Assembly (NCBI RefSeq): GCF_042453785.1
Contig: NC_091676.1
Location: 1,309,501-1,373,500 of the forward strand
Direction of reading: 5' to 3'
Length of the DNA: 64,000 bases
Source of the DNA: Malus domestica
Taxonomy: Eukaryota; Streptophyta; Magnoliopsida; Rosales; Rosaceae
This document shows positions 11,714 to 23,574 of the stretch, in pieces. Within the stretch, counting starts at the first letter, position 1. Each line of letters starts with the position of its first letter. The notes under the pieces are model-generated. The model did not search any database and had not been told where the DNA came from. It saw nothing but the letters and a program-made list of their open reading frames with translations. The translations under genes were made by a program, and so were the position numbers.

Positions 11714-11962
11714 CTATGTGGCCAGCCCCAGCGGCGAACGCGAGCGCTGCCGGGTAATCTCCCGCATAATCACGCGTCTCAGCCTCGCCTCTGCAGGCTG
11801 CTGCAGAGACGGGTGCTTGATCTTCTCAAACTCCTGCTTGATCTTCATCACTTGGCTGTGAATTGGGACAGCCATGTAGCTGTAGGTCCCCTCTTCGTCC
11901 ATGCTCCCGTTGTCGTCGTTGTTTTCGCCCGTCGTCTTGGTGGTGATGTTCTTGTTCTCCAT
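11714..11962 (-). CDS. Small putative protein of 82 aa, function unknown
   Basis: The ATG at 11962 opens an intronless reading frame whose base composition is clearly more GC-rich than its neighbours. The protein begins MENKNITTKTTGEN, has an acidic N-terminal third, and then a charged helical stretch (HSQVMKIKQEFEKIKHPSL). It ends in a basic tail (REITRQRSRSPLGLAT). It has no signal peptide or membrane segment. The polar-to-basic layout and the SRSPLGLA ending look like a conserved short plant protein rather than a chance ORF, but I do not recognise a named family. A GTG-started extension to 11977 exists; the ATG is the likelier start. Confidence 0.5.
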   Translation of the reverse strand: MENKNITTKTTGENNDDNGSMDEEGTYSYMAVPIHSQVMKIKQEFEKIKHPSLQQPAEARLRRVIMREITRQRSRSPLGLAT

Positions 11963-12612
11963 AAAAAGACTCAGCACAACAAACGCTCTCGTTTTCTTAT
12001 GGCGTTAAGAAATCACACCTTCGGCCTTGTGTATCTGTTTTTTTTTTTTTTTTTTTTTTGTTTATTGGGGAGTTATGAACGTTTTGATTGCTTTAAATAT
12101 TGGGAAGAAAGAAACGAAAAGCGACAAGATTTGTTCATGAATAGTGTGAAAAGGGAAGTTAAGATATTTAGTAACTTCCTCCGAATTAAATCAATTTGAG
12201 ACGTGTTTACACAAGATTCTGGTATTCCTTTTTTTCTAACGCACGTTTCTCTTTCATTATAACCGTTGAATTAAATAAGTTAAGGGTGTATTTTGCTCAC
12301 CACTCTCAAGTGACGATAATGCTCACTAATTTGGGGTCGGAACTATCATTTTGGCCTTAGTGGTTGGAGCACTTGACCATTTTTTTATCATTTTTGTGAA
12401 TTTATTTGTTTAATTACTTATAATCTTATTGGTGGAGAGGGTCAGTGCCCCCCTTTGGTTTCTTTGTCAACTATTGGGTTGTAGGTATCCTCGTGACTGT
12501 ACTAGTTTGATTAGTAGCTTAATCCAGACATTAGTTGGGTCATTTGTGGTCAAAGAACAATGGCAGAGTCCGAGAGAGAGAGAGCGAGCGAGAGAGAGAA
12601 ATTGGGCGGCTG

Positions 12613-13157
12613 CAGGGGCGGAGCCACCAAGGGACTAGGGTAGTCCCCGGCACATCCTGACTTCATCTGAGGTGTGAACCTCATGGAAGAAGATGAAGCA
12701 AACGACGTCATTAAGCTGTTTTGATTTTAAATCTTTTTGGCTGTCTAATGAAACGATAAGTTTGACATAGGAGTTTTAAAAGAGGTGTACAATTTTAAAT
12801 GGAAAAAGCAACCCCACTTCTGGTTCGATTATCTCACCTAACGGTAATATACACCATATAATTTTCTAAAGCAACCCACCTTCTTTATTTGCAGACCTCT
12901 CCCCCTTTTCCTTCTTTTTCTACTTCTTTGTATTTTCTTTAGCCTTCCACAATCTACATCTTACTTGGTTGTCAGGGTTTTTACATTTTTTTCTTCTTAG
13001 TATTGAATTTAAGAGAATTTTTTCAGTTTTGTGAGGATTACACAAATTACATATGTCAACATGTTATGAATTTAACTTTTTACACACATTTATATATATA
13101 TATATATATATATTTGTGAAAGACCCCTCCTCATTCAGAATTCTGGCTCCGTCACTG
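12613..13157. mobile_element. Non-autonomous hAT element, 545 bp
   Basis: The left end CAGGGGCGGAGCCA and the reverse complement of the right end (CAGTGACGGAGCCA) match at 12 of 14 positions, with the CAGNG start usual for hAT. The flanking 8-mers are GGCGGCTG (12605-12612) and GGTGGCTG (13158-13165), an 8-bp target duplication with one mismatch, as expected for hAT. The interior is AT-rich, with a TA microsatellite near 13092-13112 and no transposase, so it would depend on enzyme supplied from elsewhere. Confidence 0.75.
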
Positions 13158-13320
13158 GGTGGCTGGCCGAACAAAGCCACCGGCCTTCCACGCTTGTTTG
13201 AAGGATGTTCGTCCTTTGACTTGATAATGAAGAACAATAATGCACCAAATCAAGGTAATTAAATAATTAATGCATGCAACTTGACTTCCATGCCTTTCTT
13301 ATAAATTATAGAAAATGATT

Positions 13321-13600
13321 TTTATCACGACTAGTCCTTGAAATTGGACCTTTCAATTAAAATGGTCTCTGAAATAAAACGTTTATCAATTTGGTCCTTG
13401 AAAATGGGTTTCGCAAATCATTTGGTCATTCTGTTAGCTTTCCATCAAATTTTCTGTTAGTGTGCCACATCAGCATAATAATAAAAAATTTAACAAAAAG
13501 ATAATTACGAGACCCATTTTTAGGAACTAAATTAATGAATTTTTTATTTTAGAGAGCATTTTGATTGGAAGGTCCAATTTCATGGACCAATCGTGATTAA
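13321..13600. repeat. Long-TIR MITE, about 280 bp
   Basis: TTTATCACGAcTAGTCCttG at the left matches the reverse complement of the right end (TTAATCACGATTGGTCCATG). The two arms remain similar for about 100 bp (ttgaaattggacctt... in both). No coding capacity. The element type (long terminal repeats, AT-rich centre) suggests a Mutator-like MITE, but no clean target duplication was found. Confidence 0.6.
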
Positions 13601-14271
13601 CCCTTCTAAACAATATTTGAGTCTCGCGAATCAAAATCCTAAATCTTTACTCAACGACTTTAGGAATCACGCAATACATGTCATTTTATTATTATCAAAA
13701 ACCAAAGATCGTGAATCAGTAGTATTCTTTAAAAAGATAATAACAAATGGTGTATGTATTGGATAAGAGTACAATGTCTTAACTGATCATGATCCGAGTA
13801 TTATCCAAGAATTTAAAGAACAGGGGCATTTACGTGGTGATAAAAGTTTTTTTTCTTTTTGGTGAAAGTGAAATTATGGTTAAAGTTTTGAGCCTTATCC
13901 TTCTGTCATGGATGAGGATGATTCTTGTGGAACATGTGTGGAAAGCTTGTTAGGAAATATACTTGTCGATTTGTAGGGATTCTTGTCGATACAGTATGAA
14001 ATACCCTTTCAAAAACAAGCTTAGTAGAAAATAAACAAAATTAAGAAATGCATGAAGTCAATTAAATACGGAAAAGCACGAAAGCAAGCGTTTACGGTTG
14101 TGTGCGCGTGTGAATGCGCATTATTCCTACTTGCAACGCAGTTCTTTTAGACTTGCTTCCTTTTGGTGTTTGCAGAGTTTAAGCAACCTACTTTATACAA
14201 TTTTTTTCAACTTTCCTTTTTCTATTGAGAAATTACGGTACAAACATGAGCGAATGGACATTAGGACCTAA
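13601..14271. other. Intergenic, no gene seen
   Basis: AT-rich spacer between two transposons with no coding signal or recognisable RNA gene. Confidence 0.5.
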
Positions 14272-15344
14272 GGCCATCTCCAACCGAAGGGTCCAGATGG
14301 CCGAAAATAGCCCGAAAACCGTCTCCAACCGAAGGCTAGGCCAGAGAGCTCTGGAATCTGGGAGGGCCCCACGGGATCGAAGAGGGCTAGAGGGCTGGAA
14401 GGCTGGCTGGCTAGCTTTTTTTTTTTTAATGCTTTGTTATTTCTGTCGGTTATAGCCGACAGAAATAATATATACTATATTATTAGTGTCGGTTATAACC
14501 GACACTAATAGCAATGTTAGTGTAATATCATTTTGAACAGTGTCAGTTAAAACCGACACTAATTTGAATTCCAACGGCTAGCCAGTCACTAGCCGTTGTA
14601 TTCAATTTTTTTTTTTTAATGAATTTAAACCTTTTTTTTTTCTATAACTTCCTATAACTTTTTTTTCTATAACTTATATTTTATAAATTTTGGTTCATAT
14701 TTTTTTTAAATTCAATTTTTTTTTCCTATAACTTCTATTTCACAAAATTTGTTTCATATTTTTTTTAAATTCCATTTTTTCCTATAACTTCTATTTCACA
14801 AAATTTGTTTCATATTCCATTTTTTCCTATAACTTCTATTTCACAAAATTTATTTCATTTTTTTTAAATTCCATTTTTTTCCTATAACTTATATTTCACA
14901 AAATTTGTTTCATATTTTTTTTTAAATTCCATTTTTTTCCTATAACTTCTATTTCACAAAATTTGTTTCATATTTTTTTTAAATTCTATTTTTTTTCCTA
15001 TAACTTCCTAAGCCATTATACAACATTAAATTAAATTAAGTAACATGAAACAACATTAAACAATATGAAACAACATTAAATAACATTAACAACATAAAAA
15101 TTATACAACATGAATTTAAGTTGTAGTTTTTAAATAATAAATTATGTTTGGCCCTATGGCCCTTTGGCCCTCAGTTGGAGATAGTTTTTTTATGATAGGG
15201 CTAAAACGAGCCCTTTGGCCATCAATTGGAGATGGAGGCAAATATGGCCATGTATTGTTCATTAAAATATTATTATCTTGGAGAATCTTGGAAGGCCAGA
15301 GGGCTAAAACGAGCCCTCTGGCCAGCCATCAGTTGGAGATGGCC
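14272..15344. mobile_element. Non-autonomous PIF/Harbinger element, 1,073 bp
   Basis: Inverted ends GGCCATCTCCAACCGA / TCAGTTGGAGATGGCC are flanked by a TAA target duplication (14269-14271 and 15345-15347), the Harbinger signature. The element has no transposase. It shares ends, TIR-like internal modules and a subterminal array with the coding element at 27073-29799, so it is a deletion derivative or relative that could be moved by that family's transposase. Inside are a 30-bp perfect palindrome (14481-14510), a second near-palindrome (14441-14463) and about six diverged copies of a unit (tttcctataacttctatttc, then a T-rich stretch) at 14636-15001. Confidence 0.85.
14636..15001. repeat. Degenerate tandem array inside the Harbinger element
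   Basis: About six units of 55-65 bp based on cctataacttctatttcaca followed by aaatttgtttcatattttt. The same array occurs in the opposite orientation at 29085-29480 in the coding relative. It may be subterminal transposase-binding DNA or a simple expansion. Confidence 0.7.
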
Positions 15345-15347
15345 TAA

Positions 15348-16217
15348 GTGCTCATAGGATTACTGGAGTTTGGAAAATATACATATGAAAGTCTTTTGAG
15401 AATTCTTTGAATGTTTGGTATGAGTCTCTTTTGTGCCTAATAAGTGTTTGATGTAATGTCTGCTAGACATATCCCGATAAGTTGCGTCAACAAAATGGTT
15501 TGACCTGACGACAACAAGTTCAGGTTTTTGACAAAATGTCTCAGTGAATAAACTAAATTTTTATTTGCGAGCTTCGCACTCTGTTTCTGGCTAAAAACCT
15601 TGTATTTATCACTCAGACCCCTAAGGTTCGAATCCTAGATCTGCTACTGGATACAAACGGTATAATTTTTTAGACTGACTACGATATTTGCATGTATTTG
15701 ATGTGACTTTATGAATATATTAGATTTTAAAAAATTAAGCTACTTGTAAGTGGAAGATTTTATATAAATAGCAAGTTAAATTCATGATCATGAATTATCA
15801 TCGTGTTAAAAAATTAAGATAAATTTAAAGTTGAATTGTAATAAAAGAATTTGTAGTTTATTTGGGTTTTCACTTTTTCTTAATAGTTTTTTTGTTGAAG
15901 TTTCGTCTTTGTAGTTTCATTTTGTTAGCATTGCCAGTCCAATTCATCAAATGAGGCAACATTCCTACCAACTTCATTGACAAGGTATACCAAACCAAAG
16001 GTTGAACAAAATATTATAGAGACAAATTTTTAAATTTAGAAAACCACAAAATTGAAACAAAACAACCTACACAATCATGTAAGTACAACAAAAACATTAT
16101 GAGTGAATTCGAGCAAAGCCCATTCCACATGAAACCGTAAGCATGCGCTCAAGCCCAGTCACTTTACTCCAGAGAGCCCAATACGAACACACAAGTAAGT
16201 GGCGGATAATTCGGGTA
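15348..16217. other. Intergenic with a possible SINE scrap
   Basis: No gene. Near 15600-15660, cccctaaggttcgaatccta carries a B-box-like GGTTCGAATCC, a hint of a tRNA-derived SINE or tRNA-like fragment, but no A box was identified. Confidence 0.35.
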
Positions 16218-16226
16218 TTAGGATAT

Positions 16227-16374
16227 GGGGTGTGATATCTACACACCAATTTTTACTTCTCTCACATTTTTTTAGTTTTCGATCATCGGATCAGATGAAT
16301 TGAAGAAGATCAACGGACATAAATTAACAAAAGGTGTGTGAGAAGTAAAAAATAGTGTGTGAATAGCATACCCC
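16227..16374. repeat. Mutator-type MITE, 148 bp, with 9-bp target duplication
   Basis: Ends GGGGTGTGATATCTACACAC and GTGTGTGAATAGCATACCCC are imperfect inverted repeats. Both flanks carry the identical 9-mer TTAGGATAT (16218-16226 and 16375-16383). A 9-bp duplication points to the Mutator superfamily. The core includes gatcatcggatcagatgaat and a motif related to aagaagatcaacggaca. A relative lies at 21071-21226. Confidence 0.8.
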
Positions 16375-16383
16375 TTAGGATAT

Positions 16384-18400
16384 AGGCATAGAAGGGGAAG
16401 CTCAAGCCTATGGTGTAATCCTAGATTCAAGTCCTTTGAATTTTCTCTAGTGCACATCAAAAGCGTACATTTAAGCACCACATTTGAACAAGTACTTTAG
16501 GTGTGCGCTAGAGAAAGGGGAAATGATTTTGCACGCCTTTTAGAACCTGCACTCCTCTCTTTTTTTATAGCCATAAATCAATAAATTATGGGATGACTCA
16601 GGGTTAGACACGAATTACAGGCAGTGTTCCACATGACGCATTTTAAGTTTGATTCATGACATTGATGAATCACACGATGGTGGCTGAGGGAGGCTGAAAT
16701 ACCTATGTGATTCTTCTTAATCCCCAAAAAAGTAGATTGCATGACGAAACCACCAGCTAGTCCTATTTTGAAAAACGAAAAATAGATTAAGAGACCATTA
16801 AAAACAAGTGAGAATCTTTATACCAAGCACATTGTTTTGCGTTGACCTTAAATTTCGGCTTGGGAACATATTCCTTTTAAGAAATCTTAAACCTTTTTCT
16901 TATCTTTCTTCGAGTAGTTAAAATGTACCTGTGACATGAACCTTGCTTTTTTTAGCCTTCACTTAAATATAAAGTTTGAATTCGAAGTGCAGAGGACAAA
17001 AGTTTGAATGAATCGATAAAATATAAAAAGAAAGAATAATATATATATATAAAAGAGAGGTTGAATGAATGTGGCATGATTGGTTAATAACTTAATTATA
17101 TCGTGGATCTTGATGCATTTTATTTTATAAGTAGCAATGTTAATATATTTGAATGAATAATAATTGGCTCGCTAGTCGTTCAGATTCTCAATCTTGCATG
17201 TGAGCTGTTAGGAATAAAAACATAAAAAACTATACCGATTAAACTACTGCACATGAGTTGCCAGTCTATGTACATGTGATGCCCATATTATATGTATATG
17301 AGGATAAATTTTTTAGTGTGTTCAGAACACGAGACAATATGTCATAAGCACGCTTGATAATTTTTTATATGACTCGTTAACTCAACATGAAATAACACAA
17401 AAATAATAGGTTTCTGTTCAACCTGCTAATGATTCGGATCGTTATTGAGTCACCCATTAAGAAATCATTAACAAATGAGGTCGTTATCAGGTCACCCGTT
17501 ACCCTCTAAGAAAACGATAAAATATTGTTTGTCAAATCTAGATATTCGATATGACAATTTATTGCATAACCCAGTTAACCCGACACGACCCATTAACAAT
17601 TCGATTCGTTATTGAGTCACCTATTAAGAATTCGTTATCTTAATGGCACGATCAATTAGGATAACAGATATGACACGAACACAACAAAGATGGCCCATTT
17701 GCTAGGTATAGTCATATGTTATGATATAATCAGAGGGACACTTGGAAAAAAATTCTCATCTAATTGTATAATAACATGTGTCGTACTGCCTCATATTACA
17801 AACACATTAAAAAAAATTCATATACGAGCAAAAAATTAATTATTATTTCCGAATAGCACATTAACGTAGATAACAAAGTTTTTCGATGTGATTGTAGAAC
17901 ACTAACACATCATTAATATTATTATTTCATTTATGTTATAACATATATATACAATATAATTAAACTCATCTCCGAATTAATTGGTGTTACAAACACACCC
18001 TACAATTCTTTCATCTAAACTAGTAACTACTACCTACCATATATATCACATCCACTGTGTATAATGTATATGGTCGTTAGGAAACTTCCCATGTGACCGA
18101 TCACCAGTGATGCGACGTGGGGGGCCAAAGTTAATAGGGTTAAGACTTTTCTTAGGTTTTAAATATATTCAATATTGTCATGCCCCATGGTTTAATTAAG
18201 GCCCTCACCTAAATACAAGTTTAGTATTTATCCAAATCCCAACCGTCTTGATTTTGTCCTTAACGCTTGTAATTACACAAATCGAACTACGTTCTGGGTA
18301 TTGTTATGCAGCATGCTCAACCCAAATGGCATATACATAAGAGTGAAGACAAAGCCTAACCTAAGAAAACAAAACTTTAGCATTCACCCTCAACTGCTCC

Positions 18401-18434
<34 letters not shown>

Positions 18435-18826
18435 TATACGGCCTTTTAAGGGAAGGGATATCTTTTTTTTTAAAGTGGTTATTAGTTGTGAGACCTATTA
18501 ACTTCAACTATCCGAACCGTTTATTTTATAAGTCTCGATTCATCGATTATCCGTGCAAAAATTTATTTCAATCCGAAATCATTTGCATATTTAATTATCA
18601 CGATAAAATTTCAATGTTTCTTAGAGAACAAAGTGTTCGTCAATTTTTTTTTAATTCAACTAGATGCCTTAAATATTTATGATTTAGCTAATATTTGTAA
18701 GGATGATTTACGAGCCGCAACTTGAAAAATAAAACGATTCGAATTCGTTAAAATTTGATGTGATATAAGCCCCACAACTAATCTTTATTTTTATAAAAAA
18801 AAATGAGAATACATTCTCTTAAAGTC

Positions 18827-18865
<39 letters not shown>

Positions 18866-19752
18866 ATATATATATATATATGGAATGGATTTGTGAAACC
18901 AATTTTTTACACAATTTTTACATACGTTTTTATGAAGCTCACTTTGTAATGTATTTCAACAATCTGAACCATCTATATTTTAGGCCATCCCTCAAAGATC
19001 ATATCCACAAAAAATCACCCAAATTTAAAAGGGAACTGTTATTAGCACTTCAAAAATCTCATTTTATACTTCTTACAAGTGTATTTTTCTTTCTAATTAT
19101 AGAAAGTTTGAAGTGTAAAATGAGATTTTTTTTAGTGTCAATAACAATTTCCATTTAAAATCATATCACTGCTAGATTAAAAGTTTAGGGTTTCTTTGGA
19201 GAATCGTATTCGTACATTTTCTTCACTACAAATGAATATCTTAATGATTTTGGATTTATCTAATTTTTTTAAGGATGATCTATAAATTATATTCTAAAAG
19301 ATGGAAAGTTTGAATTGTTAAAATACATTATGGAGTGAACTCTACAAAATCTATATAAAATATTATGTAAAAAAAGTAATGTTACGAATCTGCTTCTACG
19401 TATAATCGTATATATTATGTTGGAAGTTGGAAGTCTTTGTGGTCATTCTATATGTGTTTAATCTGAGGCTTAAATTTTATATGTTTGGAGACTAAACAAT
19501 GGAAGGGGACAAAACAGAGACCAGATAATTCTTAGGATGTGGGCGGAAGGAAGAGTAAGCATTTTCCACTCCATGTGAGTCCGACCAGTTCAAACGTAAT
19601 AGGCTTATAATTATCAGTCTCTCTTTGAAGGCGACTTGTTTTGGATTTTGATTAATACGTATACTTTTCAATTTATAAAAATTCATTTTTCATTCACGTC
19701 TTTTTCATCTTGGCTCATTTATTCGATACTATAATATTTATGATTAAGATTT
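16384..19752. other. Long intergenic stretch, no gene seen
   Basis: AT-rich DNA without coding signal. It contains an (AC)n run at about 18405-18432, a (CT)n run at about 18829-18863 followed by (TA)n, and repeated phrases about tcgttattgagtcacccatt between 17440 and 17640 that look like decayed transposon sequence. Three short ORFs here lack any family feature. Confidence 0.5.
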
Positions 19753-20168
19753 AAATAAGGCCTAATTGGATTATTAGTCCTCGTGGTGATTAGATTGTTG
19801 GAAGATAGTTCATGTGATTAAAAAAAATTAGAATTTAAGCTCATGTGGTGAAGTCTGTTAAGATTTATGACCAAAATTGAAAATTCCGTCAACTTTTTCT
19901 TAATTATTAGCACGTGAACAACACATATTAGGCTAAAACTGAACTCTCCATACACATATTAGGCTAAAACGTAACTCTCTATTAATTGTTAGCACTTGGG
20001 GTTGGCTCACGTGCTAATAATTAACAGAAAGTTGATGAAATTTCAATTTTGGGCATAAATCTTAACAGACTTCGTAATAGGGGCTTAAATCATAGTTTTT
20101 GTAATCACATGGGCTATCTTCCAACTACCCTATTACTTAGGGGACTATTAATCCAATTAAGTCTTTAA
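19753..20168. repeat. Long-TIR palindromic element, about 415 bp
   Basis: The left arm (taattggattattagtcctc) and the reverse complement of the right arm (taattggattaatagtcccc) match over about 150 bp, including ttggaagatag, gtgatta, cttaa and gttgat blocks. CACGTG-like cacgtga motifs occur in the loop. No ORF. Probably a Mutator-like MITE; boundaries are approximate. Confidence 0.6.
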
Positions 20169-21070
20169 ATTAAGTTACATATTAGGTAAGTCATAATTGG
20201 ATATCAAACTCGTAGTATATGCAAGTCGAATTTGAAATCCTTTACTTATAAATGAAGATGAGTGTCACTAAATCGTAATATTAGTGATGATTCATTTACT
20301 TGTTTAAATAGCCAGCAATGAAAAAAAAAGTGAGATTTCACCATAAAACCAATTGACAATATAAAAACTAGCTCAACTGCTTATAGTCACATACAAAATC
20401 TATTATGTCCTCAACGTGAGATTCATACTCTAAATATTCGACAAGTAATAGTTAGATGATTATAGATATTTGAGATTGATTTTGGTAGGTTAAAATCAAT
20501 GTAGAATAAACGCAAATTCAAAGTGTTTTTGCTTGTAATTATGTTGTTGTTAGTTTCAATGTGCCATAATCTAAGTGGAATATATGCAACAAAATGGCGA
20601 CATTTAGATTTCTTTTGTGGCGGCATATGTTTAGAGAGGGAAATTATTGGTCCCAAATTTCTTTTCAATATTTTGCGGAAAATGTAAACTACTATTAGGA
20701 TCTAATAAAGTATATCCATTGTCTATTGATACTATTCTTCTTTACTAACACTCAATCTACTCCCATATCTATTCAAATTTCCACAACTATTTAGATACGT
20801 ATTTTGCATGCGCACTCTTCTGGCAGATCCATTACATAATTGTTCCTTATTTTCTTCACTTACATTGGATTTCAAAGATTCGTTTACACTTGTATTTGAC
20901 TACGAAAGAAACTAAAATAAATCATGTTTATCTGATCTAAAGAAGCATGAAGCAGACCGACTTCAGGTAAGTTTTTCTCGAAGACTCTTTCTATGTCACA
21001 TCAATCAAATAGATATATAGACATAACAAACTATTTATGATATCAAAGGATTTAAAATTCAGCTTATTAT

Positions 21071-21226
21071 GGGTGTGCTATCCACACACTCCATTTTACT
21101 TCTCACACACTCCTTAATAATTTTTGTCCGTTGATCTTCTTCAATTCATCCGATCCGACGGTTGACAATTAAAAAGGTGTGTGAGAAATAAAATGGGATG
21201 TGTGGATATCACACCCCTAACATTAT
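21071..21226. repeat. Mutator-type MITE related to the 16227 copy
   Basis: GGGTGTGCTATCCACACA at the left and TGTGTGGATATCACACCC at the right are inverted repeats, with the same internal gttgatcttcttcaattcat motif (opposite orientation) as the 148-bp MITE at 16227. Length is about 156 bp. The target duplication is not preserved clearly. Confidence 0.65.
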
Positions 21227-23305
21227 TCATCCATGTAAAATACGTAATCATACACATAGATCCAATATCTTATACAATGTTCGATGACTGAACCCAAATG
21301 ACCTATACTATAGCTACACACAAAACATTGAAAATATACATGCATGCAGTAAGAATGAATGGCTAAAAAAGCCGTATTCCCTTTAACATTGCGAATTAGT
21401 GAACTTTCTGGAGAGGATACATATACAAATGCTCTTGGTGGCCTTCATTTAATTTCTTACTAGTATGATCTCAATCCTTGAAACTTTTGACAACGCTCTC
21501 ACCCAAAAGTATAACAATGCCCGTAAAAAAGGAAAAGTTTCTTGCAAGCGCATGAGCTTATGCAAAAAGACTAATAATGAAAACAAATAAAAAAAAGGTT
21601 GTTTTATTAACATCTCACATATTGTTTAATACACCCCACATCTACCTTTTCAATCAAAAATTATCTTAGTACACCCCACATACTTTCTTATACTACCCTC
21701 ACACCACAAACTTTCTACATACACCACCCCACATTCTTCACATACATTCAACATTCTCTCATTGTTCATTCTCACCACACCTTCAAATTTCAAGACTCTT
21801 GCTAAACATGTAAATGCTAATTATGAGGTTGACTACATGACATTCGATTGTTGGTTTATTTTACTGGTAGAGCACGAATCCAAAATTTGTATCCCTCTCT
21901 GTTACTCCTCTCTAGAGTCAATCTCACAAAATTTTGATCCAAAAAAGAATGATAGGACATGGGTGAATATTTTTTTTTCAAAATTATAATGGGTTTAATT
22001 CTTTTTTACTGTACAAAACTTAAAAGAAAGTAGTGCCAACTGCCAAGCTTACCACTTAGAGAAAAATTTGTTTATATTATAATGGATTTATTCAATTTTT
22101 TTTTTTTGAGAAATCAAAAATTTGTTTTGGATAGTTATAGATTTTGATAACAAAAAAAAGGTTGTAGTTCTTACAAAATCCATAATGAAGTACATTTGGT
22201 TACGAATTCGTAACATATTTTTTTAGGGTTTAGGTTTCTATCAATTTGGGGGTCAATTAGGGTTTTTAGGATTTTAGGTTTAGGGTTTAGACAACCAATT
22301 TAGAGTTAGGGTTCATATTAGTAAATAATTTGTGTATTCAATTTCTTTTAAAATTTTTAGGGTTAAATAATCATTTCATGTTAAGATACATGAGTGATTT
22401 AATAATGCATATTTATATAAAATGTATTCAAAAATATATAGGATGCTAATAAAAAAACTCATAAAAAATAACCGAGTAAAAGGCATATGCCATGATTCTC
22501 ACGCGAGTAAAAGAAGGCTAGTAATGAAAAGAACTAAAATAATAACCGAAGGGCATGCCATGATTCCTCCTGAGCGTGCGGGAAAGTAGGAAGGGAAAGA
22601 GATAAAAAAATCACCGAAGTAGTAGGCGTGCCCATGATTTATACACGTGAGCATGTTCTCAGGAAGTCAACTTCCAACGGCCCAATGAATTCTCGCCGCG
22701 TGGACTCAACCAATAACAAGAGAAAGGGTCGTTGTTGGGAAACGACATAGAAGCTCTCAGAGACTCACACGAAACAAATCCGTCTCAGAAGGCGACGTGA
22801 ATGTCGTCCGCAACCACAGCATGAGAAATTTTCTACATGTCTGATGTACTTACACGTAATGTTTTTTGTTCAAATTATAATACATATCCTTTAGAGAATA
22901 CTAATCGTAAAGTAGGACTCTACATAGATTCTCTGACATCTCATGCTTTTAGTATAATATTTTATAATGTTGATTTGATAATCAACATTAAACTACGAGA
23001 TGACATGAAATATATGAAGAGTCTCACTTTTAAGAGAGCCTTCATCATTTCTCTACATGCATTTATTCTTTTTAATATAGTATTAGTTATATCGTCTATT
23101 CATATTCCGTAACACATAAAAATATACACTACATCTATATAAAAAGTGTTTCCGACACAGGTAAAAAAATTTGTCCCAACGGTTCATATATATGATACAT
23201 TACCGGAGATAGCACCTACCCAATATAGTAATAAATTAGTATGGAGATAGAGAGAGAGAGACGTCGTTTTGTTATCTTGAAACGGTGGCCATCAAAGCCT
23301 TTTTC
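21227..23305. other. Intergenic, no gene seen
   Basis: AT-rich. Around 21600-21740 tacaccccacat-type phrases recur several times. At 22640-22830 a GC-richer patch (ttctcgccgcgtggactcaa) resembles a promoter or leader but leads only into a very short ORF, so no gene is called. Confidence 0.45.
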
Positions 23306-23314
23306 TATATATAT
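23306..23314 (+). promoter_or_regulatory. Candidate TATA box for the Nudix gene
   Basis: TATATATAT lies about 260 bp upstream of the Nudix start codon, with a GA-rich microsatellite (about 23247-23260) just before it. The position is plausible for a core promoter with a leader of about 230 nt, but not proven. Confidence 0.35.
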
Positions 23315-23574
23315 CTACTTGGTGTGTCTTTGCCAACCCATCCTTTTTCTCTCTGCCCCCAAAATTTGAACTTACATCACATTTGCATTTCTGTCTTAAC
23401 CTCCAATATTTATATAACTCGATCAACTTTTTTTGGATTTGGGATATAATAACACGACAAATCATAGCCAATCCATATTTCCAAACAACCCTTTTCCCCT
23501 TTTGTTTCTTGGCCTTTTCTGTGTTCAATTAATTAGTTTGGTTGATCAGAACTGCAGACCTAGATTCCAAAAAG

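Noticed and set aside
15600-15660. Possible tRNA from a GGTTCGAATCC box
   Set aside because: Only the B box is present; no acceptor stem or A box.
22640-22860. GC-richer patch with promoter-like look
   Set aside because: Leads only to an eight-codon ORF before a stop; no exon could be joined to it.
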